DNA of 64,000 nucleotides from Candidatus Tectimicrobiota bacterium. Lineage in GTDB: Bacteria; JACPUC01. Shown one piece after another: positions 37,124 to 46,395 of the stretch. The translations under genes and the position numbers were made by a program. Below the pieces are notes generated by a model. It ran no database searches, was not told the DNA's origin, and was given only the letters and a program-made list of their open reading frames with translations. The DNA lies in the NCBI GenBank assembly GCA_016192455.1, contig JACPUC010000016.1:16305-80304 (forward strand), written 5' to 3'. Positions within the stretch are counted from its first letter, which is position 1; each line of letters opens with the position of its first letter.

Positions 37124-38995
37124 ATGCAACTCCGTGTGACGTTCCATCCCGAAGGGCGCGCCGTGTTTGTGTCCCCCGGGACGAGTTTTCTCGACGCCGC
37201 CTACGAGGCGGAGCTCGACGTGCAGGCCATCTGCGGCCGCCGCGGCCGCTGCACGAGCTGCCGCATGAAGATCATCCGCGGGCGCGTCGAGCCGCCCACG
37301 GATTTGGAGCGCCAACAGCTCAGCGAGGACGACCTACGCGAGGGCTTCCGCCTCGGCTGCCAGGTGGCGGTGCAGGAGGAGAGCGTGGCGCACGTCGCGC
37401 CGCTGGTGAGCGAGACCTCCTTCCGCATCCTCGTCGAGGGCGACAGCAATGGCCTTGCGATGCCGCTCGATACGGGGCTGACGAAGCGGGTGGTGGTGGC
37501 GAAGGCGCCGACCACCGAGGAGCACCAAACATCGGATGTCGAGGAGGTCCTCGCAACCTGTCCCGGCATCTCCGAGACCCTCTCCCTCGAGGTCATCCGC
37601 GCCATCCCCGCCGCCCTGCGCCAGGAGCGAGGCAGGCTCACCCTCACCCTGGATGAGGGCCGCCTCCTCGCCGTGGAGCCTGGGGATACCAGCGAAGCGC
37701 TCTACGGCATGGCCTTCGACATCGGCACCACCACGGTGGTGGGCTACCTCCTCGATCTGCGGACTGGCGCGCGGCTCAGCGCCGTCTCTGGGCTCAACCC
37801 CCAGTCCAGCTACGGCGGCGACCTCATGTCGCGCATCAAGTTTGCGCAGGATGATCCGGCGGGCGCCCGCAAGCTGCACGGCAAGATCATCCAGGGGATG
37901 AACGAGCTGATCGCCAACGCCTGCCGCGAGGCGGAGGTGCGGGCGGACCGCATCTACAAGGCGGTGGTGGTGGGCAACACCTGCATGCACCACCTCGTCC
38001 TCGGCATCACCCCCCTCTTCCTCGGCCAGGCCCCGTACGCCCCGGTGCTGCGCCGGCCCGTCAGCCTGCCGGCGCACCGCCTCGGCCTGCACGTGCAGCG
38101 CGAGGCGCGCGTGGAGCTGCTGCCGAATATCGCCGGCTTCGTGGGGGCGGACACCGTGGCGATGATCCTGGCGACGCAGATTTACGACGCTCCCACGGTG
38201 CGGGTGGCCGTCGATATCGGCACCAACGGCGAGGTGGTGATCGGCTCGCGCCAGGGGCTCATGGTCTGCTCGGCGCCGGCCGGGCCGGCCTTCGAGGGGG
38301 CGCAGATCAAGCACGGCATGCGCGGCGCCATGGGCGCCATCGATCAGCTCAGCATCAGCGACCGCCTCTCCTACCACGTCATCGGTGAGGTGCCGCCCGT
38401 CGGCATCTGCGGCTCGGGGCTTATCGACGCGGCGGCGGCGCTCCTCGATGCCGGCCTCATGGATGCCACCGGCCGCCTGCAGGCGGAGCCCCTGCGGCCG
38501 GTGAGCGACGACGTCCGCCGGCGCATCGTTGCCGAGGGCACGAACCGGCGCGTCATCCTCGCCTTTCCTGACGAGACCGGCACGGGCGAAGCGATTGTGC
38601 TGACGCAGCAGGATATCCGCGAACTGCAGCTCGCCAAGGCCGCCATCTGCAGCGGCATCCTGATGCTCATCAAGGAGATGGGCCTCTACCTTGGCGACGT
38701 TGAGGATCTCTCCCTGGCCGGCGCTTTCGGCACCTACCTGAATCGCAGCAGCGCCCGGCGCATCGGCCTCATTCCGCCGCTGCCGCTGGAGCGGGTGCGC
38801 TTCATCGGCAACGCCGCCGGCTTCGGGGCCCAGCTCGCCTTGCTGTCGCGGCCGCACCGCAAGCTGGCGGAGGACCTGGTGCGCTCCATCCGGCACGTGC
38901 CGCTGGCGACGAACCTGAGTTTCATGGACATCTTCACCGGGGCGATCAACTTCCCGCAGCAGATCAACGTGGTCGATGCGCCCGTCCAGGCATGA
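37124..38995 (+). CDS. ASKHA/2Fe-2S protein, RACo-like corrinoid activation protein
   Basis: 623 residues. A plant-type [2Fe-2S] ferredoxin domain occupies the first 90 residues with C37, C43, C46 and C79 (ICGRRGRCTSC ... RLGC). A linker follows, then two actin-like (ASKHA) halves: MAFDIGTTTVVGYLLD (about 197-212) and VAVDIGTNGEVVIGS (about 362-376). The C-terminal part has LAGAFGTYLNRSSARRIGL and FIGNAAGFGA. Such proteins reductively reactivate corrinoid proteins of methyltransferase or O-demethylase systems using ATP. No corrinoid protein is in the window. I prefer the ATG of MQLRVTFHPEG, since the upstream frame adds residues outside the domain. Confidence 0.88.
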   Translation: MQLRVTFHPEGRAVFVSPGTSFLDAAYEAELDVQAICGRRGRCTSCRMKIIRGRVEPPTDLERQQLSEDDLREGFRLGCQVAVQEESVAHVAPLVSETSFRILVEGDSNGLAMPLDTGLTKRVVVAKAPTTEEHQTSDVEEVLATCPGISETLSLEVIRAIPAALRQERGRLTLTLDEGRLLAVEPGDTSEALYGMAFDIGTTTVVGYLLDLRTGARLSAVSGLNPQSSYGGDLMSRIKFAQDDPAGARKLHGKIIQGMNELIANACREAEVRADRIYKAVVVGNTCMHHLVLGITPLFLGQAPYAPVLRRPVSLPAHRLGLHVQREARVELLPNIAGFVGADTVAMILATQIYDAPTVRVAVDIGTNGEVVIGSRQGLMVCSAPAGPAFEGAQIKHGMRGAMGAIDQLSISDRLSYHVIGEVPPVGICGSGLIDAAAALLDAGLMDATGRLQAEPLRPVSDDVRRRIVAEGTNRRVILAFPDETGTGEAIVLTQQDIRELQLAKAAICSGILMLIKEMGLYLGDVEDLSLAGAFGTYLNRSSARRIGLIPPLPLERVRFIGNAAGFGAQLALLSRPHRKLAEDLVRSIRHVPLATNLSFMDIFTGAINFPQQINVVDAPVQA

Positions 38996-39158
38996 GTCAA
39001 GCGGGCACGGCTCTGCGGCCGCCTCGGCAGCCTCGGACCGCAGCAGCCGGGCGGGGTGCGTCCCGCGCCGTCCCGGCGGCGCCGGCGCCGTGCTCCCCGC
39101 CGGGCAGCCAGCGCTTCAGCAGGCGCGACACGGAGGTGCCCGAGCTGAGGTGGCGAGC

Positions 39159-40652
39159 GTGACCCCTCCTCCCTTCTCCTACCCCGAGGTGCCGCTGCAC
39201 GAGCTGCTGCGGGCCTCGTGCCGCCGTTCGCCCGAGAAGGCGGCGGTGATCTTCGAGGACCGCGCCATCTCCTACGCCCAGCTCGAAGCCCGCGCCAACC
39301 GGCTGGCGCAGGCGCTGCGCGCCAGCGGCGTACAGCGCGGCGACCGGGTGATCGTCTCCACCTACAACCGGCCGGAGTTCCTGGAGTGCTTCTACGCCGT
39401 CAGCATGGCGGGGGGAGTCATCACGCCGATGAACCCCTCCTACAAGCCAGAAGAGATCGCCCATCAGATCACCAACGCCGAGGCCTGCCTGGCCCTCCTG
39501 GAGGCCCCCGTCTATGCGAGGCTCGCCGGCGTGCGCGCCGCGGCAAGCTGCTTGAAGCAGGTGGTGGCGATCGGGGCCGAGCCGCAAGCCGGCGACGCCG
39601 CTTACGAGGACTTCCTCGCCGCCTTCCCGCCCGAGGCGCCGCCGGAGGTGTCCCTCAATATCAGCGAGGACCTCGCCGCGCTCATTTACTCCAGCGGCAC
39701 CATGGGACGCCCGCGCGGCGTCATGATGACGCACCGGAACCTCGTCTGCAGTCACTTCCAGTACATCTACGCCGGCCAGCTCACCGCCGAGGACCGCTCC
39801 CTCATCTTCCTGCCCTTCGTGCACGTTTACGGGCTCATGCTCCTGAACGGCATGATCGCGGCGGGGGGCACCCAGGTCCTCCTGCACCGGTACAACCTCG
39901 AGCAGACGCTGGAGCTGGTGCAGCGCCACAAGGTGACGCTCTACTATACGACCACCTCCGTCCTCATCAAGATGGGGCAGTTTCCGCGTTTGGGGGAGTA
40001 CGACCTCAGCTCGGTGCGCTACATCAACAGCGGCGGCGCCCCGTTGCCCGTCGAGGTGCGCCGGCGCATCCGCGACCTCACCGGGCTGCCGGTGGCGGAT
40101 GGCTACGGCATGACCGAGGCGCCCCTCGTCGGCTCATTCGTGCCGGCCGAGGAACGCCGCATCGTTGACGAGGAGACCGGCACCGTCGAGCTGCCGGCCG
40201 GCCAACCCGGCGAGCTCATCATCCGCGGCGACCACGTCATGCGGGGCTACTGGCGGGACCCCGAAGCCACCGCGGCGGTGCTGCGCGACGGCTGGCTGCA
40301 CACCGGCGACATCGCCTACCTCGATGCCAAGGGACACTTGCGGCTCGCCGGCCGGAAGAAGGAGATGATCAAGTACAAGGGGTTCGCCATCTCGCCGTCG
40401 GAGATCGAAGGCGTGCTGCTGGACCATCCCGACGTGTCCGACTGCGCCGTCGTCGGCGTCCCCGATGCCGAGGCGGGCGAGGTGCCGAAAGCCTTCATCG
40501 TCCCCAAGGCCGGGGCGCGCCTCGACGCGGCGGCGCTGCGCGGCTACCTGCGGGAGCGCCTGGCGGAGTACAAGCAGGTGCGCGCCTTTCAGTTCGTTGA
40601 CAGCATCCCACGCAACCACTACGGGAAGATCCTGCGCCGCGTCTTGAGCTGA
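39159..40652 (+). CDS. Acyl-CoA synthetase (AMP-forming), 4-coumarate-CoA-ligase-like
   Basis: 497 residues. Adenylation motifs: LIYSSGTMGRPRGVMMTHRN (about 174-193), DGYGMTEAPLVGSF, GWLHTGDIAYLDAKGH, LAGRKKEMIKYKGFAISPSE and the catalytic lysine in RNHYGKILRRVL at the end. The GTG start (VTPPPFSYPEVPL) has AGG about eight bases upstream. The longer open frame before it is Ala/Arg-rich and overlaps the RACo-like gene. The thiolase follows 47 bases downstream, which suggests activation of an acid and thiolytic cleavage in one pathway. Confidence 0.9.
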   Translation: MTPPPFSYPEVPLHELLRASCRRSPEKAAVIFEDRAISYAQLEARANRLAQALRASGVQRGDRVIVSTYNRPEFLECFYAVSMAGGVITPMNPSYKPEEIAHQITNAEACLALLEAPVYARLAGVRAAASCLKQVVAIGAEPQAGDAAYEDFLAAFPPEAPPEVSLNISEDLAALIYSSGTMGRPRGVMMTHRNLVCSHFQYIYAGQLTAEDRSLIFLPFVHVYGLMLLNGMIAAGGTQVLLHRYNLEQTLELVQRHKVTLYYTTTSVLIKMGQFPRLGEYDLSSVRYINSGGAPLPVEVRRRIRDLTGLPVADGYGMTEAPLVGSFVPAEERRIVDEETGTVELPAGQPGELIIRGDHVMRGYWRDPEATAAVLRDGWLHTGDIAYLDAKGHLRLAGRKKEMIKYKGFAISPSEIEGVLLDHPDVSDCAVVGVPDAEAGEVPKAFIVPKAGARLDAAALRGYLRERLAEYKQVRAFQFVDSIPRNHYGKILRRVLS

Positions 40653-40699
40653 AGCGAGAGCACGAGCCGCGCCGCTATGATCCCCGGGGAGCGTTTCTG

Positions 40700-41860
40700 A
40701 TGGAACGTCATCACCGCGATGCCGTGATCGTCGCTGCCGTCCGCACCCCCATCGGCAGGCGGGGTGGGGCGTTGAGCGCCTGGCGGCCGGACGAAATGGC
40801 CGCTTTCATCTTGCGCGAGCTGATGGAGCGGGCGGAGGTCTCACCAGGGCTGGTGGAGGACGTGCTGCTCGGCTGCGCCACACCGGTGGGCGAGCAGGGC
40901 TACAACGTCGGGCGCCTGGCCGCCCTCATGGCCGGCTTCCCGGCGCGGGTGCCGGCCGTCACCCTGAACCGCATGTGCGCCTCCAGCGATCAGGCGGCCC
41001 AGTTCGCCTCCCAGGCGATTCGCAGCGGCGACCGCGACGTGGTGATCGCCGCCGGCGTGGAGAGCATGAGCCGGGTGCCGATGGGGTCGGACGGCGGCAA
41101 GCTCAGCAGGCTGCTGCGGCAGCGCTACGACATCGTGCCGCAGGGCATCTCCGCCGAGCTCATGGCGCGGCGCTGGAAGCTCAGCCGCGCCGAGCTCGAC
41201 GCCTACTCCCTGCGCAGCCACGAGCGCGCCGTGGCGGCTCAGCGCGCCGAGAACTTCAGGCGCGAGCTGGCGCCCATCGACGTGGCCCTGGCGAGCGGCG
41301 AACGGCTGAAGCTTGAGCAGGACGAGGGGCCGCGACCGGGCACTTCCCTCGAGCAGATCGCCGCCCTGCCTGCCGTCTTCCAGGAGGACGGGGTCGTCAC
41401 CGCCGGCAACTCCAGCCAGATGAGCGACGGCGCCGCCGCCCTCCTCATCATGGCCCGCGAGGCCGCCGAGCGCCTCGGCCTGCGGCCGCGGGCGCGCTTC
41501 GTGGCGCATACCACCGTCGGCAGTGATCCCACCCTGCAGCTCGACGGTCCGGTCGCGGCGACCCAGGCGGTGCTTGCCCGCGCCCGCCTGCCCTTGGCGG
41601 CGATGGACCATTTCGAGGTGAACGAAGCCTTCGCCTCCGTGGTCCTGGCCTGGGCGCGGGAGCACCACCCCGACGAGGCGAAGCTGAACCCGCGGGGCGG
41701 CGGCATCTCGTTGGGCCACCCGCTCGGCGCCACCGGGGCGCGCCTTCTCGTCACCATGCTGCATGCCCTCGAGGACCGGGGGGGCCGCTACGGCCTGCAG
41801 ACGATGTGCATCGGCCACGGCATGGCGAACGCCACGATCATCGAGCTGGAGCCTGCTTAG
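40700..41860 (+). CDS. Thiolase (acetyl-CoA acyltransferase family)
   Basis: 386 residues. VRTPIGRRGGALSAW (14-28), the acyl-accepting cysteine C93 in TLNRMCASSDQAAQFA, VIAAGVESMSRVPMG, NSSQMSDGAAALLIM, HFEVNEAFASVVLAW, the catalytic histidine in GGGISLGHPLGATGARL and the second cysteine in TMCIGHGMANATII. The last motif differs from the common CxGGGxG form, so substrate preference may be unusual. The ATG follows GGGGAGCG. The partner acyl-CoA ligase is immediately upstream. Confidence 0.9.
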   Translation: MERHHRDAVIVAAVRTPIGRRGGALSAWRPDEMAAFILRELMERAEVSPGLVEDVLLGCATPVGEQGYNVGRLAALMAGFPARVPAVTLNRMCASSDQAAQFASQAIRSGDRDVVIAAGVESMSRVPMGSDGGKLSRLLRQRYDIVPQGISAELMARRWKLSRAELDAYSLRSHERAVAAQRAENFRRELAPIDVALASGERLKLEQDEGPRPGTSLEQIAALPAVFQEDGVVTAGNSSQMSDGAAALLIMAREAAERLGLRPRARFVAHTTVGSDPTLQLDGPVAATQAVLARARLPLAAMDHFEVNEAFASVVLAWAREHHPDEAKLNPRGGGISLGHPLGATGARLLVTMLHALEDRGGRYGLQTMCIGHGMANATIIELEPA

Positions 41861-41999
41861 TACGCCTGTGTCATACAGACATCCCGCCCGCGTCGCCATG
41901 TTGCCAGCAAGGTCAACATTGGAATACTGCCACAACGTGGTGTTAGGTCTTCCTTAACCTGGCCTTAGAATCTTTTCTCGTAGTCCAGGGATAAACGAG

Positions 42000-42674
42000 T
42001 CAACATTGCGCCGTACTCGCTCTTGAGTTGGTCCTCATTAACCCACGCGAAGCGAAAGGGTGCTTCATTTGTGGCTCGGAAGCGCAGCAGGATTGGTGGT
42101 CGAAGGCCGAAAATGCTTCCTGCCTGAGACGGCTCTCCGCTGCGGCCGCCTCTTGAATCGGGTGGCGATAAGCGGCGCTTCCATCGGTTGTGAAAACCCT
42201 ATCGCCTTCATACGAAGTGTAGTGGCTGGCTTGGTTGACGCCGACTATCGCTACGCAAATGGGTTCGCCTCCCGCTTTGCGAAACTGTTCAACCTGTCTT
42301 CGGAGATCGCTGATGACCCGATCGATCTGTTTAATCATCGCCTTTGAAAGAATCTTCGTTTCTGCACCGATTTCTACCGTGGCTAACCGTCCGCGTGCGA
42401 CGGCATAGCCCTGATCGACGATTGCATCTACTGCTGGAATAATCTCTCCAAAGGTCCCATCACCGCGCCGTGCTGAGACGCCGACTAACCGATTCTGCGT
42501 GTTCAAGACTCGCCTCGTGGCCTGAACCCGTTGGCAGAACTTGGGTGACCTGCCGAGGTAGTAGAGATCCTCGTAGAGCTGTTGGGACACGTAATCGCCG
42601 AGCTTGCTGCTTCTATGTCGGTAGGTCTTACCCTCGAAGAGACCGCGGAACTCATCCAGGAGCCGATAGACCAT
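42000..42674 (-). CDS. Type II restriction endonuclease (PD-(D/E)XK type)
   Basis: 224 residues. A helical N-terminal part (MVYRLLDEFRGLFEGKTYRH) is followed by a PD-(D/E)XK-like core: D83 in AVDAIVDQGYA and ETK (105-107) in VEIGAETKILSKAMIKQIDR. The C-terminal half is rich in Ser and charged residues. The ATG overlaps the methyltransferase stop as TGATG, which is tight translational coupling. The specificity is unknown. Its codons are clearly less GC-rich than those of neighbouring genes. The assignment rests on the core motif and on the adjacent methyltransferase. Confidence 0.78.
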   Translation of the reverse strand: MVYRLLDEFRGLFEGKTYRHRSSKLGDYVSQQLYEDLYYLGRSPKFCQRVQATRRVLNTQNRLVGVSARRGDGTFGEIIPAVDAIVDQGYAVARGRLATVEIGAETKILSKAMIKQIDRVISDLRRQVEQFRKAGGEPICVAIVGVNQASHYTSYEGDRVFTTDGSAAYRHPIQEAAAAESRLRQEAFSAFDHQSCCASEPQMKHPFASRGLMRTNSRASTAQC

Positions 42675-43534
42675 CAAGCGGTCTCCCCTGAGACAAGCTT
42701 GAGCGGGCGCTGCGAACGGCAAATGTCAACACGGGCGGTCAGGGTGCCACATTGGAGGCGCTGCTCAACGACACCCAGGTAGGTGGGTTCCACTTCGATT
42801 GAAATCGAGTTCCTTCCTATCTCAATTGCCGCCACGGCGGTTGTTCCCGTTCCTGCAAAGGGGTCGAGGATGGTATCATCGACGAAAGAGAACATGCGGA
42901 TCAAGCGGGAGGGAATCTCTACGGGATACGGCGCCGGATGGCTGCGCCGAAGCTGGCCGGTAATGTCCGTCCATATAGGCGAAAACCATTTCGCATAATC
43001 GTCCGTCGATATGCGGGAGAGCTGCTCTTGCTCCAAAGTTGGTTTCCTATACCCTCCAGGCTTGCGAAAGAACAGAATGTGCTCGATGTCGTTTTTGACA
43101 ACCCCATTAGGGAGATTCGGCTTACCAAGAAAGCGCCTGGAATGGGAGGCCTCAAGCGTGATGTTGGCAACTTTCAGCCAACGGATGGGGGTGAGGTTAT
43201 CGAAGCCGAGACGCCGCGCTCTTACCTGAATATCAGCAGAGAGGGGGAGCACCTAGTGACGACCGGCACGCCGCCGAGATATGCAGATGTCACCGACGAC
43301 ACAGCAGACTCGGCCGCCTGGGACCAGGAGGCGCAGACATTCCGCCCACACCTTGTCAAGCTCGTCCAGGAACTGTTCGTAGGAATCAATGTTCCCTAGC
43401 TGGTACGGCCCCTCGGGATACTCTTTGAGTGAGCCGTATGGAGGAGAGGTAACAACAAGGTGAACGGATTCGTTGTGGAGGAAGGACATATCGCGCGCGT
43501 CACCTTCCTTCACGAGGTGTCTCGTAATCGTCAT
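42674..43534 (-). pseudogene. DNA methyltransferase of an R-M system, interrupted by an in-frame TAG
   Basis: A 286-codon frame in one phase, broken only by TAG at 43253-43255 (codon 94). The first part (93 residues) holds the catalytic motif TSPPYGSL (29-36) of beta-class N4-cytosine or N6-adenine enzymes. It ends LVPGGRVCCVVGDICISRRR and AGRH. The second part starts directly after the TAG (VLPLSADIQVRARR) and holds IEHILFFRKPGGYRKP and the S-adenosylmethionine motif LDPFAGTGTTAVAA (about codon 224). Both sides fit one protein family without any missing residues. Nonsense mutation, readthrough, a split enzyme (a GTG directly follows the TAG) or a sequence error are all possible. The nuclease partner is intact. 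Confidence 0.8.
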
Positions 43535-43822
43535 GGCTGGCCCCCAAAGGGTAGTTTTTTCTAACCGTACATAGAGTATTCTGTTAGTTTAGAGGAATCG
43601 AAGCACAGGAGCAAACGACTTTCATCTGCAGATGCGCCGCTGTGACGCAACCCCGACGGTGGGCGCATCTGCCTGTGGCCAGGTCCGCCAAGGTGGGACA
43701 GGCAGGCGAGCAGACAAGGTCCCCTCCCGAACGGGCTTCCATCACCTCCACCACCGCCCCCATCAGACGGTTGGATACGACGCCACAACAGCGCGACGGC
43801 GTGTGACTCCGCCGTTTCCCTC

Positions 43823-44833
43823 CTACTTTTTCAGCTTGGCGGTCTCGACCGCTTTCTCGCCGAAGCCGTGGATGTTCACCTTCTCGATGGGGAGCCGCTT
43901 CTTCAGGGCCTTGTTGAAGACGAGGATATCCTGCAGCGCGTTGGTCGCCTCATCCGAGACGATCGGGTCGCTGCGCCATGTCTGCTGCTTGCGGTAGCGC
44001 TCCAGGGCAGTGACCAGGACCTCTGGCGGCACGCCGTCGTAGTAGGCCGTGATCGCCTGCGCAATCTCCTTCGAGGAGTGCGCGTCGGTCCACTGCATCC
44101 CCTTGTGGATCGCGTTCGTGAACTTCTGGATGATGTCGGGGTGCGCCTTGATGTACGACGCCAGGGCGGCGAAGGTGGTGTAGGCGAGGAGGCCACCCTC
44201 CACGCCGATGGAGGCGACCGTCGTGCCGATGCCCATCTTCTCGACCTGCGTGACCGCGGGCTCCGACATGGCTGTATAGTCGCCGCGCCCCTCGATGAAG
44301 GCCGGCGCTTGGGTGGGGGGCGTCAGGGGCGTTACCGTAACGTCTTTCCCTGGCTGCAAGCCGTGCTTCGAAAGTACCCAGAGAAAGACAAAATGTGGGG
44401 TGCTCGCAGGCCGGACCGTCAGCACCGTCTTGCCCTTCAACCCCGCCCAAGTGAACGCTGGCTGGCCCTTGCGCGCCACCAGGAAGGTCGTGTCGCGCTG
44501 CGTGAGCTGCGCAAAGGTGAGGGCCGGGTCGGGCACGCCCTGCTCGACGGCGTAGTAGGTCACCTCGGGACCGAGGAGCGAGATGTCGTCCTGCTTCGTG
44601 AGCAGGGCCGAGAGACTCTTGTCGCCGCCCCAGGCGGTGCGGAACTCGATCTCCAACCCTTCGTCGCCGAAGTAGCCATTGCTCAAGGCGACGTACTGCG
44701 GCGCGTAGGCGAGGGACCGTACCACCTCATTGAAGCGCACCTTCTGCTTCGCCCAGCTCTGGGCGTGCGCCGCCGACAGGGCGACGGAGAGGCTGAGCAG
44801 CAGCACCAGAACAAGGAGCACGCGTCTTCCCAT
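43823..44833 (-). CDS. NitT/TauT-type ABC substrate-binding protein, copy A
   Basis: 336 residues. Signal peptide (MGRRVLLVLVLLLSLSVALS, then AHAQS), mature start KVRFNEVVRSLAYAPQYVAL, then GYFGDEGLEIEFRTAWGG. About 85% identical by eye to copy B (45210-46220), with the same length and no gaps. Differences cluster near residues 139-147, 169-175 and 187-195. The gene lies at the end of the ATPase-permease-binding protein cluster, after a fragment of a permease gene. AAGGGGGG lies before the ATG. The family feeds ligands such as sulfonates, nitrate or thiamine precursors to its transporter. Confidence 0.88.
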   Translation of the reverse strand: MGRRVLLVLVLLLSLSVALSAAHAQSWAKQKVRFNEVVRSLAYAPQYVALSNGYFGDEGLEIEFRTAWGGDKSLSALLTKQDDISLLGPEVTYYAVEQGVPDPALTFAQLTQRDTTFLVARKGQPAFTWAGLKGKTVLTVRPASTPHFVFLWVLSKHGLQPGKDVTVTPLTPPTQAPAFIEGRGDYTAMSEPAVTQVEKMGIGTTVASIGVEGGLLAYTTFAALASYIKAHPDIIQKFTNAIHKGMQWTDAHSSKEIAQAITAYYDGVPPEVLVTALERYRKQQTWRSDPIVSDEATNALQDILVFNKALKKRLPIEKVNIHGFGEKAVETAKLKK

Positions 44834-44998
44834 GGTATACCCCCCTTGAGCGTGAGTTTACCGAGACCTCTGAGTTAACAGCAGAACCTTGCCGCCTCGA
44901 AACAGCGCCGGCGCCCCTCGGTCTGGCGCTCTGCCGCCGGCGCTCACGGTCTCTCACGCAGCGGCAGGGAGCGGGCAGGCGATGCGGAGGCCATCCCA

Positions 44999-45120
44999 TC
45001 ACTCCTTCCAGACCAGGAGCCGCCGCTCGAGGAGATTCACCGCCAGGCACATCGCGGTGGCGAGCACCAAGAGCACGGCGATGCTCGTCATCACGAGGTG
45101 CAGGTTGAAGAGGTTTCCGC
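44999..45120 (-). pseudogene. Fragment of an ABC permease gene (3' end)
   Basis: The minus strand reads GGNLFNLHLVMTSIAVLLV and then LATAMCLAVNLLERRLLVWKE and a stop. This is the last 40 residues of the intact permease at 46396-47250 with a few changes. There is no start and no upstream part. It lies between the two binding-protein copies and marks the junction of a tandem duplication. Confidence 0.85.
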
Positions 45121-45209
45121 CCCTTCGACCGAATCGGCTCCCATGATGCTGGAACGGGGCGATGCGACGCCATGCCGGCGCGACGGCGTATGACTCCGCC
45201 GTGTTCCTC

Positions 45210-46220
45210 CTACTTTTTCAGCTTGGCGGTCTCGACCGCCTTCTCGCCGAAGCCGTGGATGTTCACCTTCTCGATGGGAAGCTGCTTCTTCAGGGCCTTG
45301 TTGAAGACGAGGATATCCTGCAGCGCATTGGTCGCCTCATCGGAGATAATCGGGTCGCTGCGCCATGTCTGCTGCTTGCGGTAGCGCTCCAGGGCCGTCA
45401 CCAGGATGTCCATGGCAACGCCGTCGTAGTAGCTCTTGATCGCCTCGGCGATCTCCTTCGACGAGTGCGCGTCGGTCCACCGCATCCCCTTGTAGATCGC
45501 GTTCGTGAACTTCTGGATGATGTCCGGATGCGCCTTAATGTACGACGCCAGGGCGGCGTAGGTGGTGTAGGCGAGGAGGCCCCCCTCCAGGCCGAGGGAG
45601 GCGACCGTCGTGCCAATCCCCATTTTCTCAACCTGCGTGACCCCAACCTCCCACAGGGCGGCGTAGTCGCCGCGCCCTTCCATGAATGCTGGCGCCAGGG
45701 TGGGGGACGACAGGGGCGTTACCATAACGTCTTTCCCTGGCTGCAGGCCATGCTTCGCGAGCACCCAGAGAAAGACCATGTGAGGAGTGACCCCGGGCGA
45801 GGTGGTCAGCACGGTCTTACCCTTCAACCCCGCCCAGGTGAACGGCGGCTGGCCCTTGCGCGCCACGAGAAAGGTGACGTCGCGCTGCGTGAGCTGCGCA
45901 AAGGTCAGGACCGGGTCGGGCACGCCCTGCTCGGTGGCGTAGTAGGTCACCTCGGGACCGAGGAGCGCGATCTCATCCTGCTTCGTGATCAGACCCGACA
46001 GGCTCTTGCCGCCGCCCCAGGCGGTGCGGAACTCGATCTCCAGCCCCTCGTCGCCGAAGTAGCCATTGCTCAAGGCGACGTACTGCGGCGTGTAGCCGAG
46101 GGACCGTACCACCTCACTGAAGCGCACCTTCTGCTTCGCCCCACTTTGCGCCTGCGCCGCCGCGAGGGCGACGGAGAGGCTGAGCAGCAGCACCAGAACA
46201 AAGAGGACACGTCTTCCCAT
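45210..46220 (-). CDS. NitT/TauT-type ABC substrate-binding protein, copy B
   Basis: 336 residues, paralogue of copy A. Signal peptide MGRRVLFVLVLLLSLSVALA, mature start KVRFSEVVRSLGYTPQYVAL. The C-terminal third (from about residue 265) is almost identical to copy A. It directly follows the intact permease and ATPase, so it is probably the original cognate binding protein and copy A the duplicate. AAGGGGGGG lies before the ATG. The 3' flank, with GGCGGAGTCATACGCCGTCG, is also shared with copy A in near-identical form. Confidence 0.9.
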   Translation of the reverse strand: MGRRVLFVLVLLLSLSVALAAAQAQSGAKQKVRFSEVVRSLGYTPQYVALSNGYFGDEGLEIEFRTAWGGGKSLSGLITKQDEIALLGPEVTYYATEQGVPDPVLTFAQLTQRDVTFLVARKGQPPFTWAGLKGKTVLTTSPGVTPHMVFLWVLAKHGLQPGKDVMVTPLSSPTLAPAFMEGRGDYAALWEVGVTQVEKMGIGTTVASLGLEGGLLAYTTYAALASYIKAHPDIIQKFTNAIYKGMRWTDAHSSKEIAEAIKSYYDGVAMDILVTALERYRKQQTWRSDPIISDEATNALQDILVFNKALKKQLPIEKVNIHGFGEKAVETAKLKK

Positions 46221-46395
46221 GGTCTACCCCCCCTTTCGAGCGAGTTGAGAGATCAGTCTGGACTGACAGGATCACCTGCCGCCCCAGGAGCGGGCAGGCT
46301 CTCCCTCGTGCCGACGCGCCGCCGCCTGCGCCGGCGGTGTGCAGAGCCGCGGCGGGCGGCGGACGGAACTTGCCGGCGCCGCCCCAGCCGGGCGC

